Source: Odontocerum albicorne (taxonomy: Eukaryota; Arthropoda; Insecta; Trichoptera; Odontoceridae). From it: a stretch of DNA of 64,000 nt. Each line of letters begins with the position of its first letter. Position 1 is the first letter of the stretch. Both the position numbers and the translations under genes were made by a program. The notes under the pieces are model-generated. The model did no database searches. It was given only the letters and a program-made list of their open reading frames with translations, and was not told where the DNA came from. This document shows positions 46,343 to 57,199 of the stretch, piece after piece. The stretch spans positions 5,432,217 through 5,496,216 of the forward strand of contig OX463859.1 of NCBI GenBank assembly GCA_949825065.1. The letters run 5' to 3'.

Positions 46343-46689
46343 CCCTCAAGGGTGAGTTTCAAAGCGGTGGTGGGGATAATGCTACCTTCAAATACATGGC
46401 TTCTTAAATGCTAGATTTTAGGAACCAGCGGCAGTATTTATTTACCATTGTTATTGTAACACATTATCGTAGAAGATTATGGCCTAATTAGGTATCACTT
46501 TTCTTGTAAATGGATTAAAAACCCATTAGTTTCATAAAAGACTAGAAGAAGACAACAAATAATTCTCTGAATTTCATAATGGACATAAGAGAATTCTCAA
46601 TATTCCCATTAGCATTTACCTTAAATATAATTTATAGAGTTTAAATTGTTATTCTTCACAAGTGGTCAAAAACCTTTTATGATTTCAAT

Positions 46690-47040
46690 TATATTCATTT
46701 TAAGTAATATTATTGCTGTGGAGATGAGTGTACTGAGGAGAATTTGTGGAATATCAATGTATGAAAAAAGGTGGAATACGGAATAGGAAATGACGAAAGG
46801 GTGACTAAGTGAATATAAAAACCAGAATTGCAAGGTGTGCGCGGATGCAGTAGACCTAGGAAAACGTGACTGGAACAAATGAAACAGATTTTGATATAAG
46901 GTAAAGTGAGAAGCTTGAATAATGGAAGAGGGTGCTTAACGAGATGTATAAATGTGAAGGAAGCGAAAATTGTGTGTTTGGATAGAAATATTTGGAAATC
47001 TGTTCTCGCTGCTTACCTCGCAATGGAAACAGCGTGAGGA
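46690..47040 (+). mobile_element. LINE remnant upstream of gene 2B
   Basis: Counterpart of 28830-29180 (AVEMSVLRRICGISMYEK block). Confidence 0.6.
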
Positions 47041-48059
47041 TATATACACGTATTTGTGTGTATAACAAAATATCACAAGACAAGAAAAACATTAAATTTT
47101 ATTTTTTATTTTATTATGACAAATTATTTTAACGTATAATTATATATTTTTTAAATAGGTTCGTGCACCATATTTTTTATATCCCTGGTTTGTTAGATTC
47201 TGCACTGATAATAAAAAGGTTTTAACTTTTTTAATCCTTTCTATAGACGTTGTATTAGTATAAATGTTTTGTAAACAAGTCATTTCAATATGAATTGCGG
47301 TATTTTGGGTTTATCCTGTCTATAGTGTATAATATTCCTTAATTACCTATAGAGAAGTGCAAACTATTTACCGTTATCATAAAAATCTTAGATAACATAT
47401 AATTTGAGAAAACCCGTCAAAACAAATCTGCAAGGCTATCCAAATGAAAAAAAATATTATTTGTATCCCGTCCTTAAATAAAATTAATCAGCCCAGGGTC
47501 GAACCTAGAACGAATGGTGTCCAACACTGAATTAGGGTGTCAGCAGATTTAAATATGTAATAATACATACATACTAACATGTCATTCCTCTTTTGGTGTA
47601 GGCAGAGAGGATAAATCACAACACCGAAATATACACAACACCAAAATATGTAACATATTTTTATACCCCTGGACAATTAGGTTTTGTATGTACTCGTATG
47701 TAGATACATAATGTAATAAAATATAAAAAAAAATGTAAACAAATAATTTCAATACAGCAAAAGTTGTTCCAATCAAAATCACCCCTTATTTTTCCTTTCA
47801 TTGATGATATCTCACTTATACTTTTATTATGTATACATTTCTAAGACGAATATTCATTGAAATATTTTTTGCACAAGTGTTATTTTCTTAATTTACTTTT
47901 GTCAAGTTGGTTGGAAGAGATTACCACCTGTCAATAAGCCCACCAGATTATTTTTACTATAAAGTGGAAAAAAAAAATAACGAAGTGTGGCGCTCTGTTA
48001 TTCCTACCTATCCCTGCAGGGAAAATGTGATAGTATGCATGTTTTTTTTAAAGATAATA

Positions 48060-48205
48060 TATGACCGAAGTCATAGGTATCCTTATACCCTCGAACACTT
48101 GGCGGAAGAAGTGCCTGTGTCGTTCGAGGGGAGTAGCACAGCGCGGGTTTCAAACCGATGACCTTCCGCACGGAAGTTTAGCGCGTTACCGCGCGGCCCT
48201 GCACC
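48060..48205 (-). mobile_element. SINE (GGGTATAAGGATACC family), most complete copy
   Basis: Read on the minus strand: GGGCCGCGCGGTAACGCGCT, then GGAAGGTCATCGGTTTGAAA, CCCGCGCTGTGCTACTCCCC and the body. Retains both box regions. Confidence 0.7.
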
Positions 48206-49134
48206 TCATAATGTACCTATATATTGAAATTTCATAATGTATATTGAAATTTATCATATGTACATTGAAACTTCTTGTCCACAAATATTTATAAAATAGT
48301 TTCTTAAATTATTTGTAGTTTATTCACAATCAAATCCTTAACTTTTTAAAAATTATATCGGTCAGATATTAAATACGAGTAAATATGGTTTACGTTTCTC
48401 TACGTATATTGTTCATAAATTTCATTAAGATAAATAATCATTTGAATATTTTAGCTTCCCTCATTTACTTTTTCTGGTTAGTTGGAAGAGATTGCCTCCT
48501 GGCAATATGTTGTTTTTACAAATTAGTGTTAAATAAATATATAGATTTAGAACATGATTTCGTGATCTTTAATTAATTTTCATTTAAAACAAAGTGTTCA
48601 ATACGAGTAACAGTTTATAGAAAATATTTTGTTTCAACACTGTACGAGTATATGGTATACTGTTACAAACAGTGTATTTGGCTATTTTGAATATTTTTGT
48701 GACCATGCAACTTACTTTATTTACTTTAGTCTGGTTGGTTGGAAGAGATTGCCGCCTGCAAATAAGCTTCCCAGATTGTTTTTACAATGAAGTATTCAAT
48801 AAAAATAAAGTAATAATTAATTGATTTTTTGTTTGGCACAAAATTTATAGATTCGCACTTAAGATCCATTTAATTTAGATTTATTATTCTGGAAAAATGC
48901 CTTGAATTAAATTTTCAAAAATTTATCTCGTGGAGATTTGACTAATGTTATTATCGAATCACTCTGTTTTACCTGCCCGCTTAACAAACATACTGTTTCA
49001 GATTTAAGGTAGCTACAGCATCGTAACATTTTCAATATGACTTCTTGTATAGCAACACAACTACCTGTCAACTTTTTTATTTTATGATATTTGGATACAA
49101 TGTATTATAATATTTTAAATGTCAAATACAAAAA

Positions 49135-49380
49135 GGTCTTGTAATTTGGTTAGGTGTCCTGCTTGGGTCATGTACTAAGAGGAGCAAAGTACAAATTACT
49201 GCACCTGATAATCCAAGGCAAAATAAAAGGTCGAAGAGGTGTTGGCAGGGGGCAATATACGTGATTGGATTGACATAAGGGGCGTTAGAGATCTTTTTCG
49301 GGCTGCCGGGGACAAAGATGTCTACTCTCAAGTGATATTCAACGTCTGGGGGACCTGACATGACACTGGGAAGAAGAAGA
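49135..49380 (+). mobile_element. LINE ORF2 C-terminal remnant
   Basis: Counterpart of 31180-31430 with an internal deletion around 49250. Confidence 0.65.
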
Positions 49381-49789
49381 AAATGGATTTTTTCTATGCA
49401 ACGTGTCTTATTATGTACATTAAGTAGAAAATGTGTATCTTAGAATGGAACCTTTGTTAAAAAAACTTCATGATTTTAATATCTTGCAACCAATTCCCCT
49501 AACCTGCTTTAATTAAGAAAATAATTTGTTCTCCTGATTTTGGTTCACAAAACACCAAAATATTGCTCAACCAAATATCGCTATATTAATTATTATAAGT
49601 ATTCTTATCTCATGGTGATAAAGGGTGTTATGTAAAAAATGCTTTGTTTTATATCCATCTTAAGACGAGAACATTGTGGTTAGTGACAATTATTGCCGGG
49701 CTTAATATTACTCCTGATGGTTGGCAAACACCAATTCAGGAAAATTTATAATTTTTCAAGATATCAAAATATTAACATACGAGTATATA

Positions 49790-50372
49790 GACAGGGTTTT
49801 TCAAATTGAGCGGTTTTTTTTATTCTTGGATAAAACATAGATAGCGTCGTGAACTTGTCTGGGTCTTGTGGCATTTCAGAAGTGTAATGTATGGCATTTA
49901 TAAAAATAGAGTCGTATACATTACAACAACGTGTTCAAATTCTTGAATTGTTTTATGTATTGTAATCTCCGAAAACGGTGATGTTAATTAGCCATAGATA
50001 TCATGTGATCTGACACCGTTGGACTATTTTCTCTGGGGTTACGTGAAAAACCAGGTCTATAATAATGACCCCCGATTTCCTGAGGTCAAGGACGAAATTA
50101 TTCGCGTTATTGATGAGTTAAAACCGCAATTATGCCAAAATGTCATCGAAATTTTTGACAAAAGAGTGGCCATCTGTGGAACCGCAAGAGGTGGACATTT
50201 GGCGGATATTGTTTTTTGTGTTTAAAGTTCATACATTATACTTTAATGACCAATTAAGTTTTTTGAAATCAAAGCAAATTGTTTCATTCACGAATTAAAA
50301 AAAATTAATAAAAAAAACCGCTCAATTTGACGAATTAAAAAAAATTAATAAAAAAAACCGCTCAAGACCCCC
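49790..50372 (+). mobile_element. Deleted mariner-like element (unit B copy)
   Basis: Counterpart of 31826-32452. The reading MDYFLWGYVKNQVYNNDP then IDELKPQLCQNVIEIFDKR is cleaner than in A. The right end carries a short tandem duplication of the terminus (AACCGCTCAA at about 50316 and again at 50356). Confidence 0.7.
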
Positions 50373-50779
50373 TATATTTGCTCAACTGAAGGAAAATGTT
50401 TTTAATTAGTTTGAATTGATGGTTTTATTATATAAATTGAAGAGTAGATGAGTTCGTTATTTGGGCAGTATATTGACGTGAGATGTTTTTTAAGTAAAAT
50501 AAGTTAAAATGTTGTAATTTTATTATAATTAATATAATACAGATAATTAAAAACCTATTACATATATAAATGTTTAGAACGAGAAATTTCCATGTACATA
50601 CATACCATCAAATTTTCCCTGTAGGGATAGGCATCAAAGACAGAACGCCATACTTCACTATTTATTTAATTTAATACTTCATCGTTAAAATAATTTTGCG
50701 GGATTATTGCCAGTTAGAAATCTCTTCCAGCCAACCAGGTAAAAGTAATTTATACGGTCGCAAAAAATATTTGAATAAT

Positions 50780-50933
50780 TGAATGGTTGAAGTAAAATAG
50801 GCACTAAGTACCAAAAAAAAACAAAAAAAACTAAGTATGCAATTTCGTTCTATATGTCATATAGAACGAAATTGTACACTTTTTTTTTTTTTTGGTACTT
50901 AGTGCCTATTTTACTTCAACCATTCAATTATTC
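50780..50933. mobile_element. Near-perfect palindromic element, unit B only
   Basis: Arms GAATGGTTGAAGTAAAATAG and the reverse complement CTATTTTACTTCAACCATTC; inner arms GTTCTATATG/CATATAGAAC; about 150 bp in all. Unit A has an uninterrupted 'gaataattattcatc'. Confidence 0.85.
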
Positions 50934-51234
50934 ATCTTTGTAAAATTAATGAACATTTATTTAACACTTTTATTGCAAATACAATCTTGTGGGCTTATTG
51001 CCAGGCGGCAATCTCTTCACATGCCCACGAGCCCCACAAAGACGGACAATCACCCGAACATTCTTTTTCATATAAAGCTAGATATCATCGATCAAAAGGT
51101 AAACATAATAAAACATGTACATAATAAAAGTAAAAATGAGATATCATCAATTAAAGGAAAAGGAAGGAATGATGGAAAGGAAAGAAAATCATGAATGGCA
51201 CACATTATATTACTGACTAGAAATTATACATTTT

Positions 51235-52140
51235 TTTCAGTCGCTTCTTAAAGCATGCCAATGTGAGATGATAATGATGAGAGAGAGTATTACATTGATA
51301 TCTCACTGGTACCAGAGTCTTACTGCATGGACAGACAGGACAGTCAACAGGACTTGAACATAGCACAATTCTATGATCGAAATGACGCTGAAAATTTTCG
51401 GCGAGATTAGAGGGACGGTGGGACAATTAATGGTGTTATTCAATACATATGTGACTGCAATAGATATAGTATACTTTCCTATCTCGACACACATATTTTA
51501 CTTCTTATACATCCATACACTTTCTCATACAACTTGTACGATTTCCTGACTCTTTACGTTGTCTTTCTTTCTGATACCATTCACTGGATCCAAACAATAC
51601 TTTCATTACAAATCTTCTCACATGTCTCCCACTCATATTTGGACTACGTATCTTTTTTGTTAGTCCTTTATTCATTTTTTTCAAATAGCCAAACCAACTT
51701 AGTGTGCTTTTCTTTATCTTACTTAACACATCACCCTTAAATTCACATTCATCCCTTATCACTTCATTTCGTATTAAGTCATACATTTTCCCTAAATGTA
51801 TTCTTCTCAATGAACGCATTTCTTCAGACTATACTCGACTCTTCTCAGTCTTTATCAACGTCCATGTTTCATTCCCATACATCATAATGGGCACCAAAAC
51901 ACTATTGTGGACTATTTAATCTTAGCAGATTTTTATTCTGTCCTGTTCAAGTACTTACATATGTTTAAGTGTCCCATTGTATTGGTTTCCTGTCGCTTCA
52001 CGCCATTGATATCAATTTAAACTTGTTCATCATCTGAAAAAATATGTTACTAGCAGAAATCCTCAAGGGGCTCTAACATTTCAGTATTCGCCCTTATATC
52101 GCATTTACTTTTCCTTTCACAATTTTCTATCACCGTTATT
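51235..52140 (-). mobile_element. LINE reverse transcriptase remnant (unit B copy)
   Basis: Minus strand: MYGNETWTLIKTEKSRV, LRRIHLGKMYDLIRNE, STLSWFGYLKKMNKGLTKK. Counterpart of 33190-33960. Confidence 0.75.
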
Positions 52141-52185
52141 TTGAATTTTGCAACATTTATTCACTCTCCACCAACACTTACATAT

Positions 52186-52764
52186 TATAACGATGGTCGC
52201 TATCGGTGTAGCATGTGTCCTATTAGAACGTGCCGATGATGTTGATAGCGACACCGTTATCTTCGTTTTAGCTGAATCTGCTTTAAATCTCGTAGAGAAT
52301 CATCAATATAGCGGATTACTTATGTTCGATTGTCGTGATGATCTTGATTAATATCGATTTATTTATAGACTCAGGAATGCGGATATATTTCAATGAGTGG
52401 ACAGCAGGTAAATAAATAATACAAGTTTGACAGCTGAATGGACGACAATAAAGTGTTGTTTATTTCGCATATTGCAGACAATTTATACCAGTGAGTGAAT
52501 ACATGGGTTATATATATATCTGCCTCGCTCTATCACATGGACGGAAGGTAGGATAAATATTTATATTTGGAGATCGCTAGCCAATTTGCACGCTGTAAAT
52601 AGTAAATATTGTCGTTGTTTGAAATGTGTGCCAATCATTGGATTCTCGATCGGTCAATGACCCTGTATGTTTAAATCAACAATACTTAATTTAATTTATT
52701 TGTAAAATAACAATTCACTCGTTATTTTTGACAATTCATTTAGGTAGGTATACAGGTAGGTACA
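52186..52764 (-). repeat. 3' LTR of the H2B-carrying element
   Basis: 579 bp, offset exactly 2021 bp from its partner. Contains AATAAA-type sequence and ends CATCGTTATA on the minus strand. Confidence 0.92.
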
Positions 52765-53029
52765 TAGTTCCCTTCCTAGTGAACGCAGAGGGCGCGTGCC
52801 TTGCGTGAACGATAGATAGGTTCCGGTGCATCTGACGTCGGGCTGGTTGTCCGTTCCCTGTGTCGAAATAGGTACGTGGACAGCGACAGCGCGTGGCGTT
52901 TTTTCCCAGATCTGTCGGTCAGATGGGTGATGCGGAAACAGGGGTAGGCTTGGTCGTCTGTCGCTAAATTTTGGATTGTCTGCGAGGAGGAGGGTTGATC
53001 CGATGAGGAGGGTTGATCTGCGGTGGCTT

Positions 53030-53370
53030 GATGATGATGTGATGGTGTTGATCAAGTTGCAGATGGCATCCGATGTGGAAGGTTGATCTGCGGTGGCTTG
53101 ATGGTGATAGTGATGATGTAGATCAAGTTGCAGATGGCTTCCGCGGTGGAAGGTTGATCTGCGGTGGCTTGATGGTGATGGTGATAATGTAGATCAAGTT
53201 GCAGATGGCTTCCGATGTGGAAGGTGGATCTGCGGTGGCTTGATGATGATGGAGATCAAGTTGCAGATGGCTTCCGCGGTGGAAGGTTGATCTGCGGTGG
53301 CTTGATGATGATGATGGCGGAGATCAAGTTGCAGATGGCGTCCGCGGTGGACGGTTGATCTGCAGATGCT
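53030..53370. repeat. About 70-bp minisatellite within the LTR element
   Basis: Repeats of GATCAAGTTGCAGATGGC...GTGGAAGGTTGATCTGCGGT-GGCTTGATG, five or six units of varying length. Minus-strand His/Pro-rich ORFs over it are repeat products. Confidence 0.8.
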
Positions 53371-53584
53371 TGATGATGATGATGGAGTCTGCGGTGCTCG
53401 TTGCTGCAGCGTGGTTGTAGCATGGTTGTAGCGTGGTTGTATCGTGGTTGTAGCGACGTTGTGGCGATGCTTGTCTGCTCCAGCGTTTTGTCGGTCAGTA
53501 GTTCGTCGATGGAGGCAATCCTGTAAATCGTGTGGCTGATCGCCAGGGCTGACCTCACATGAGCTGGCGTCGGGCTCGTCCAAA

Positions 53585-53833
53585 TCAGATGTAGTGTTGT
53601 ATCTGGGTGACGGCTCTGCTGTCCTTGTTGATGGCGTGCTTGGCTAGTTCGCCAGGGAGTAGAATCTTGACGGTTGTCTGGATCTCTCTGCTGGTGATGA
53701 TGATCATCTTGTTGTAGTGGGCGAGGCGGTTGGCGTTGGCGGCGGTGCACTCGAAAATCTCGTTGACGAAATTGTTCATGATGCTCATCGCGTTGCTGCT
53801 GATGATGGTGTCGAGTTGCAATTGTTTTGACAT
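53585..53833 (-). CDS. Histone H2B-like ORF inside the LTR element
   Basis: 82 codons, ATG at 53833, TGA at the end. From residue 8 it follows the H2B histone fold: [18 protein letters not shown] (H2B alpha-1/alpha-2 region), [25 protein letters not shown], and AVT close to the end. The basic N-terminal tail of H2B is missing, the usual KRST after HYNK is replaced, and the last residues diverge. It is in the sense orientation of the element. Histone H2B normally pairs with H2A in nucleosomes. Here it looks like a captured gene fragment, possibly still selected because it is open, possibly just young. Confidence 0.85.
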   Translation of the reverse strand: MSKQLQLDTIISSNAMSIMNNFVNEIFECTAANANRLAHYNKMIIITSREIQTTVKILLPGELAKHAINKDSRAVTQIQHYI

Positions 53834-53994
53834 TGCTATCGAGTCGGCGATATTCGATATAGTCGAGGTATGTATTCGTAGCGATGTTCAGTTTTCGTGC
53901 GGTTCGGTTTTCGTGCGGGTTCTATTTTCGTGCGGGTTCAGTTTTCGTGCGGGTTCAGTTTTCGTGCGGGCTCAATGTAGCGTTGTTCGATTTT

Positions 53995-54220
53995 CGTTCG
54001 GGTTCACCAATGTAACGGTGGTGTAGTTCGTCGTCGGGCTCGCCAATGTAACGATGTTCTTGTTCGTCGTCGGGGTTACCACTGTAACGATGGTCGAGTT
54101 CGTCGATGTACGTGTTCTGTTTTCTTTCGGGGTCACCAATATAACGATGGTGTCGATGGTACGTCGTTGTCGAAATACGTGTTCGGTTTTCGTTCGGGGT
54201 CACCAATATAACGATGGTCG
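53995..54220. repeat. Reiterated primer-binding-site/LTR-edge motif
   Basis: The motif GGGGTCACCAATATAACGAT (primer-binding site plus the first bases of the LTR edge, + strand view) occurs, with variants, near 53999, 54037, 54072, 54129 and at the true LTR edge 54197. The intervening sequence contains GTTCGTCGTCGGG and GTGTTCGGTTTTCG repeats. Confidence 0.75.
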
Positions 54221-54785
54221 CTATCGGTGTAGCATGTGTCCTATTAGAACGTGCCGATGATGTTGATAGCGACACCGTTATCTTCGTTTTAGCTGAATCT
54301 GCTTTAAATCTCGTAGAGAATCATCAATATAGCGGATTACTTATGTTCGATTGTCGTGATGATCTTGATTAATATCGATTTATTTATAGACTCAGGAATG
54401 CGGATATATTTCAATGAGTGGACAGCAGGTAAATAAATAATACAAGTTTGACAGCTGAATGGACGACAATAAAGTGTTGTTTATTTCGCATATTGCAGAC
54501 AATTTATACCAGTGAGTGAATACATGGGTTATATATATATCTGCCTCGCTCTATCACATGGACGGAAGGTAGGATAAATATTTATATTTGGAGATCGCTA
54601 GCCAATTTGCACGCTGTAAATAGTAAATATTGTCGTTGTTTGAAATGTGTGCCAATCATTGGATTCTCGATCGGTCAATGACCCTGTATGTTTAAATCAA
54701 CAATACTTAATTTAATTTATTTGTAAAATAACAATTCACTCGTTATTTTTGACAATTCATTTAGGTAGGTATACAGGTAGGTACA
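54207..54785 (-). repeat. 5' LTR of the H2B-carrying element
   Basis: Begins TGTACCTACC on the minus strand; followed directly by the primer-binding site at 54206-54187. Confidence 0.92.
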
Positions 54786-54836
54786 ATATCATGTGAACTC
54801 AATAATCCTCATACGTTCTCATTCTACATTCGTATG

Positions 54837-55209
54837 CGGCGGCGGCTGGTCTGGAGATGCGTTGGTGCGCTGAACCGGAGATATACTTGACTTCCAAAGA
54901 TGTTAAATATTTGTAAAGATTAAATGTGTATGTTATAAGAATACTGACACAGTACGAGTATTTTTATTTAAGTGAAAATTTTAAATAAATTAAAGTAAGA
55001 TTTAAAAAAATATTCCTTTCAAATCGACTGCCAAGTTTTCCAATACTACCGGAGCGATCTTCAATACGCACCGGACGGAAACGCAGATTCATATAGGGCA
55101 GACAGAGGCAAACAGTAAACCGTGAGACAGCGATATTTCATATTCGCTCGGCGTCTCGAGATACGTTGGTGCTCAGCGCAGTAGCGCACCTCGGGACTAG
55201 CCGCCGCTG
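54837..55209. mobile_element. hAT-like non-autonomous element
   Basis: Inverted termini CGGCGGCGGCTGGTCTGGAG and (reverse complement) CAGCGGCGGCTAGTCCCGAG; 8-bp target duplication TTCGTATG/TTTGTATG. The 8-bp site and CAGnGG ends fit hAT elements. No transposase. Confidence 0.7.
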
Positions 55210-55314
55210 TTTGTATGCTATCAATTGACCTCTGTACTTCCTTCATATATAAATCTAAATAAACGTTAAACAACCAGAGGGACAACGAAATGTTAAACCA
55301 TTCAGTCAAGGTAT

Positions 55315-55482
55315 AGTACTCGGCGGTATGTAATACACATTGGGCTTAAGAAAGAGACTGTCGCTTTGTATAGCGTTGTCTCTGCCACACGATGCGCTAA
55401 TAGTCCGTGCGATGGAGATGACGCGCTACAAAGCGACAGTATTTTTCTTAAGCCCGATGTGTATTACTTACCGCCGGGTACT
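55315..55482. mobile_element. Palindromic MITE, AGTACCCGGCGG family
   Basis: Ends AGTACTCGGCGG and CCGCCGGGTACT, AT/TA-flanked. Relative of 1373-1527 with a different interior (GCTTTGTA..TACAAAGC arms). Confidence 0.75.
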
Positions 55483-55864
55483 ATACCAATCACTCTGATA
55501 CATGCTCTAATTTCGGCGTATAATGACGCAAAAAAACGTATTAGTTTACATTCATTACCGTATCCATAAATTAATCTCAATATAGATTATGATTATTTGG
55601 AATAAACCCCTCTTGGCTGGATAATCTCCTTCGACCATCTATAGGCAGGGGCAGAGACACTCATAGTAATATTTAACCGTATTTTATTACACAAGCTGAA
55701 TTTCTCTAAAATATACCCTGACAACCTCTCAAGAGCATAATATTGACCAACTCTAGGGGTAGTTTTGCTATATTATTTTTTTATGAAGCTTTATTGAAAT
55801 TTCAACCTATATTCAGATTTTTCATAAAAAAAGTATTTCTTGTTTGATGTCTATATTTGAATAC

Positions 55865-56115
55865 TTGGGTCATAGGCCAGGTGTCCTCCTTGGGTCATGT
55901 ACTTAGAGGACCAAAGTACAAATAACTGCACCTGATCATCCAAGGCAAAATAGAAGGCCGAAGAGGTGTTGACAGGAGGCAAATCTCCTGGCTCTGCAAT
56001 ATACGTGATTGGACTGGCATAAAAGGCGTTGGAGATCTTTTTTGGGCTGCCAGGGACAAATATATCTACTCTCAAGTGATATTCAACGTTTGAGCGCCAA
56101 CATGACACTGAGAAG
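55865..56115 (+). mobile_element. LINE ORF2 C-terminal remnant
   Basis: Third + strand copy of the GRRGVDRRQISWL...VGDLFWAARDK tail; lies in the 1.3-kb segment that unit A lacks. Confidence 0.65.
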
Positions 56116-56564
56116 AAGAAGATTTGAAAAGTCACATTTTTTGTTTTATTAATCCAATATAAATTAATGTATTTTTGCTAAATAAATTTTACCATTATTT
56201 TACCTGTTCTAAATTAATTGAGGGGTACCGAGATGCTCATTTATTGTATTGAACACTTTTCAGCAGGAAAATGGCGAAATGGAATGTGTGTATGAAGCAA
56301 AAAAGTTTTTAATTTTTACGCCAAAAAAGGAACACCTACCGTAGTTTTCTAATCTCTGGCCACTATCATTGACATTAGTTTCATTTAAGATGAAATTGTG
56401 TTTACTTTGCAGCTTATTAATTTAATAATACGTAATTGTCTACTTCGTACCAAAAAAAAAACCATATAGATTTTTCGCAGAAGCTCGATTATCTCGGAAG
56501 CTCGATTATCTAGCAAATCTACGGTATACTTTAATATTAAGTTTTGAATTCATAATGATTTTAT

Positions 56565-57190
56565 TTATTGAGAGCAACACATGAAGAATATATGGCAGAT
56601 ATTAACCTACGAGGGACGATGGAGACGCAGCTTTCTGTTGAATTCTGAGTTAGTTGTGTGGAACAGCATTTCTTCCTCTGACTATAAGACAAGTCCTCGA
56701 TCTAAACTGTCGTGCGCATTAATCGTACCTCCAAGATAGTTTCTTGGAGGTACATTTCTTCTTTTAACTATATAGACCAATCTTCGATCTATTAAATCTC
56801 AAACAAAATTTTCGCACCAATTTACAGGTAAGATAAGATAACCCGATAATCTCAGACAGTCTTCCTAACCCGGTCCAATCTCAGACAAAGTATGAGATTA
56901 TCGGGTTATATCAAACTATTGCCATTATATTATACGTCACCTTTCCCGATCTCAGCATCTCTCTCCACAATCGTTGCCTAAAGGTTTCAACTCTTCAGTG
57001 TCCATTATCAAGTCTATGAGGTTTCTTTAACGAATGTCTTTGACACGGAGACGTTGACCTCCAGACAATATTTTTAAATAGAAGAGTTCTCCATAGAAAA
57101 TTCCCTTCCACATTTGACCATCGGCCATCCACCTTACGTGACACAGCCAACACAGAGACCTTTCTTTTCATAAGATAAATACACAAGACA
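56565..57190 (-). mobile_element. Antisense LINE 3' part (unit B copy)
   Basis: Counterpart of 34497-35130 beginning TTTATTGAGAGCAACACATG. Confidence 0.4.
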
Positions 57191-57199
57191 TGTTGGTCA

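Larger units (their letters stand above)
52186..54785 (-). mobile_element. Non-autonomous LTR retrotransposon carrying a histone H2B-like ORF
   Basis: Two 579-bp LTRs (52186-52764 and 54207-54785) that I find identical by eye, flanked by ATAT on each side (52182-52185, 54786-54789). Orientation is minus: the LTR starts TGTACCTACC. The primer-binding site TTGGTGACCCCGAACG directly follows the 5' LTR (54206 downward), and a polypurine tract AGGAAGGGAACTA (52777-52765) directly precedes the 3' LTR. The 1.44-kb interior has no gag, protease, reverse transcriptase or integrase. It is clearly more GC-rich than the surrounding sequence. Absent from unit A. It must be moved by another element's enzymes. 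Confidence 0.92.

Noticed and set aside
53256..53750. 164-residue His/Pro-rich minus-strand ORF and the overlapping 129-residue ORF
   Set aside because: They come from the minisatellite of the LTR element; only the H2B-like frame shows family similarity.
56995..57186. 63-residue minus-strand ORF in unit B
   Set aside because: Interrupted by a stop in unit A and lies within an antisense LINE-like repeat.
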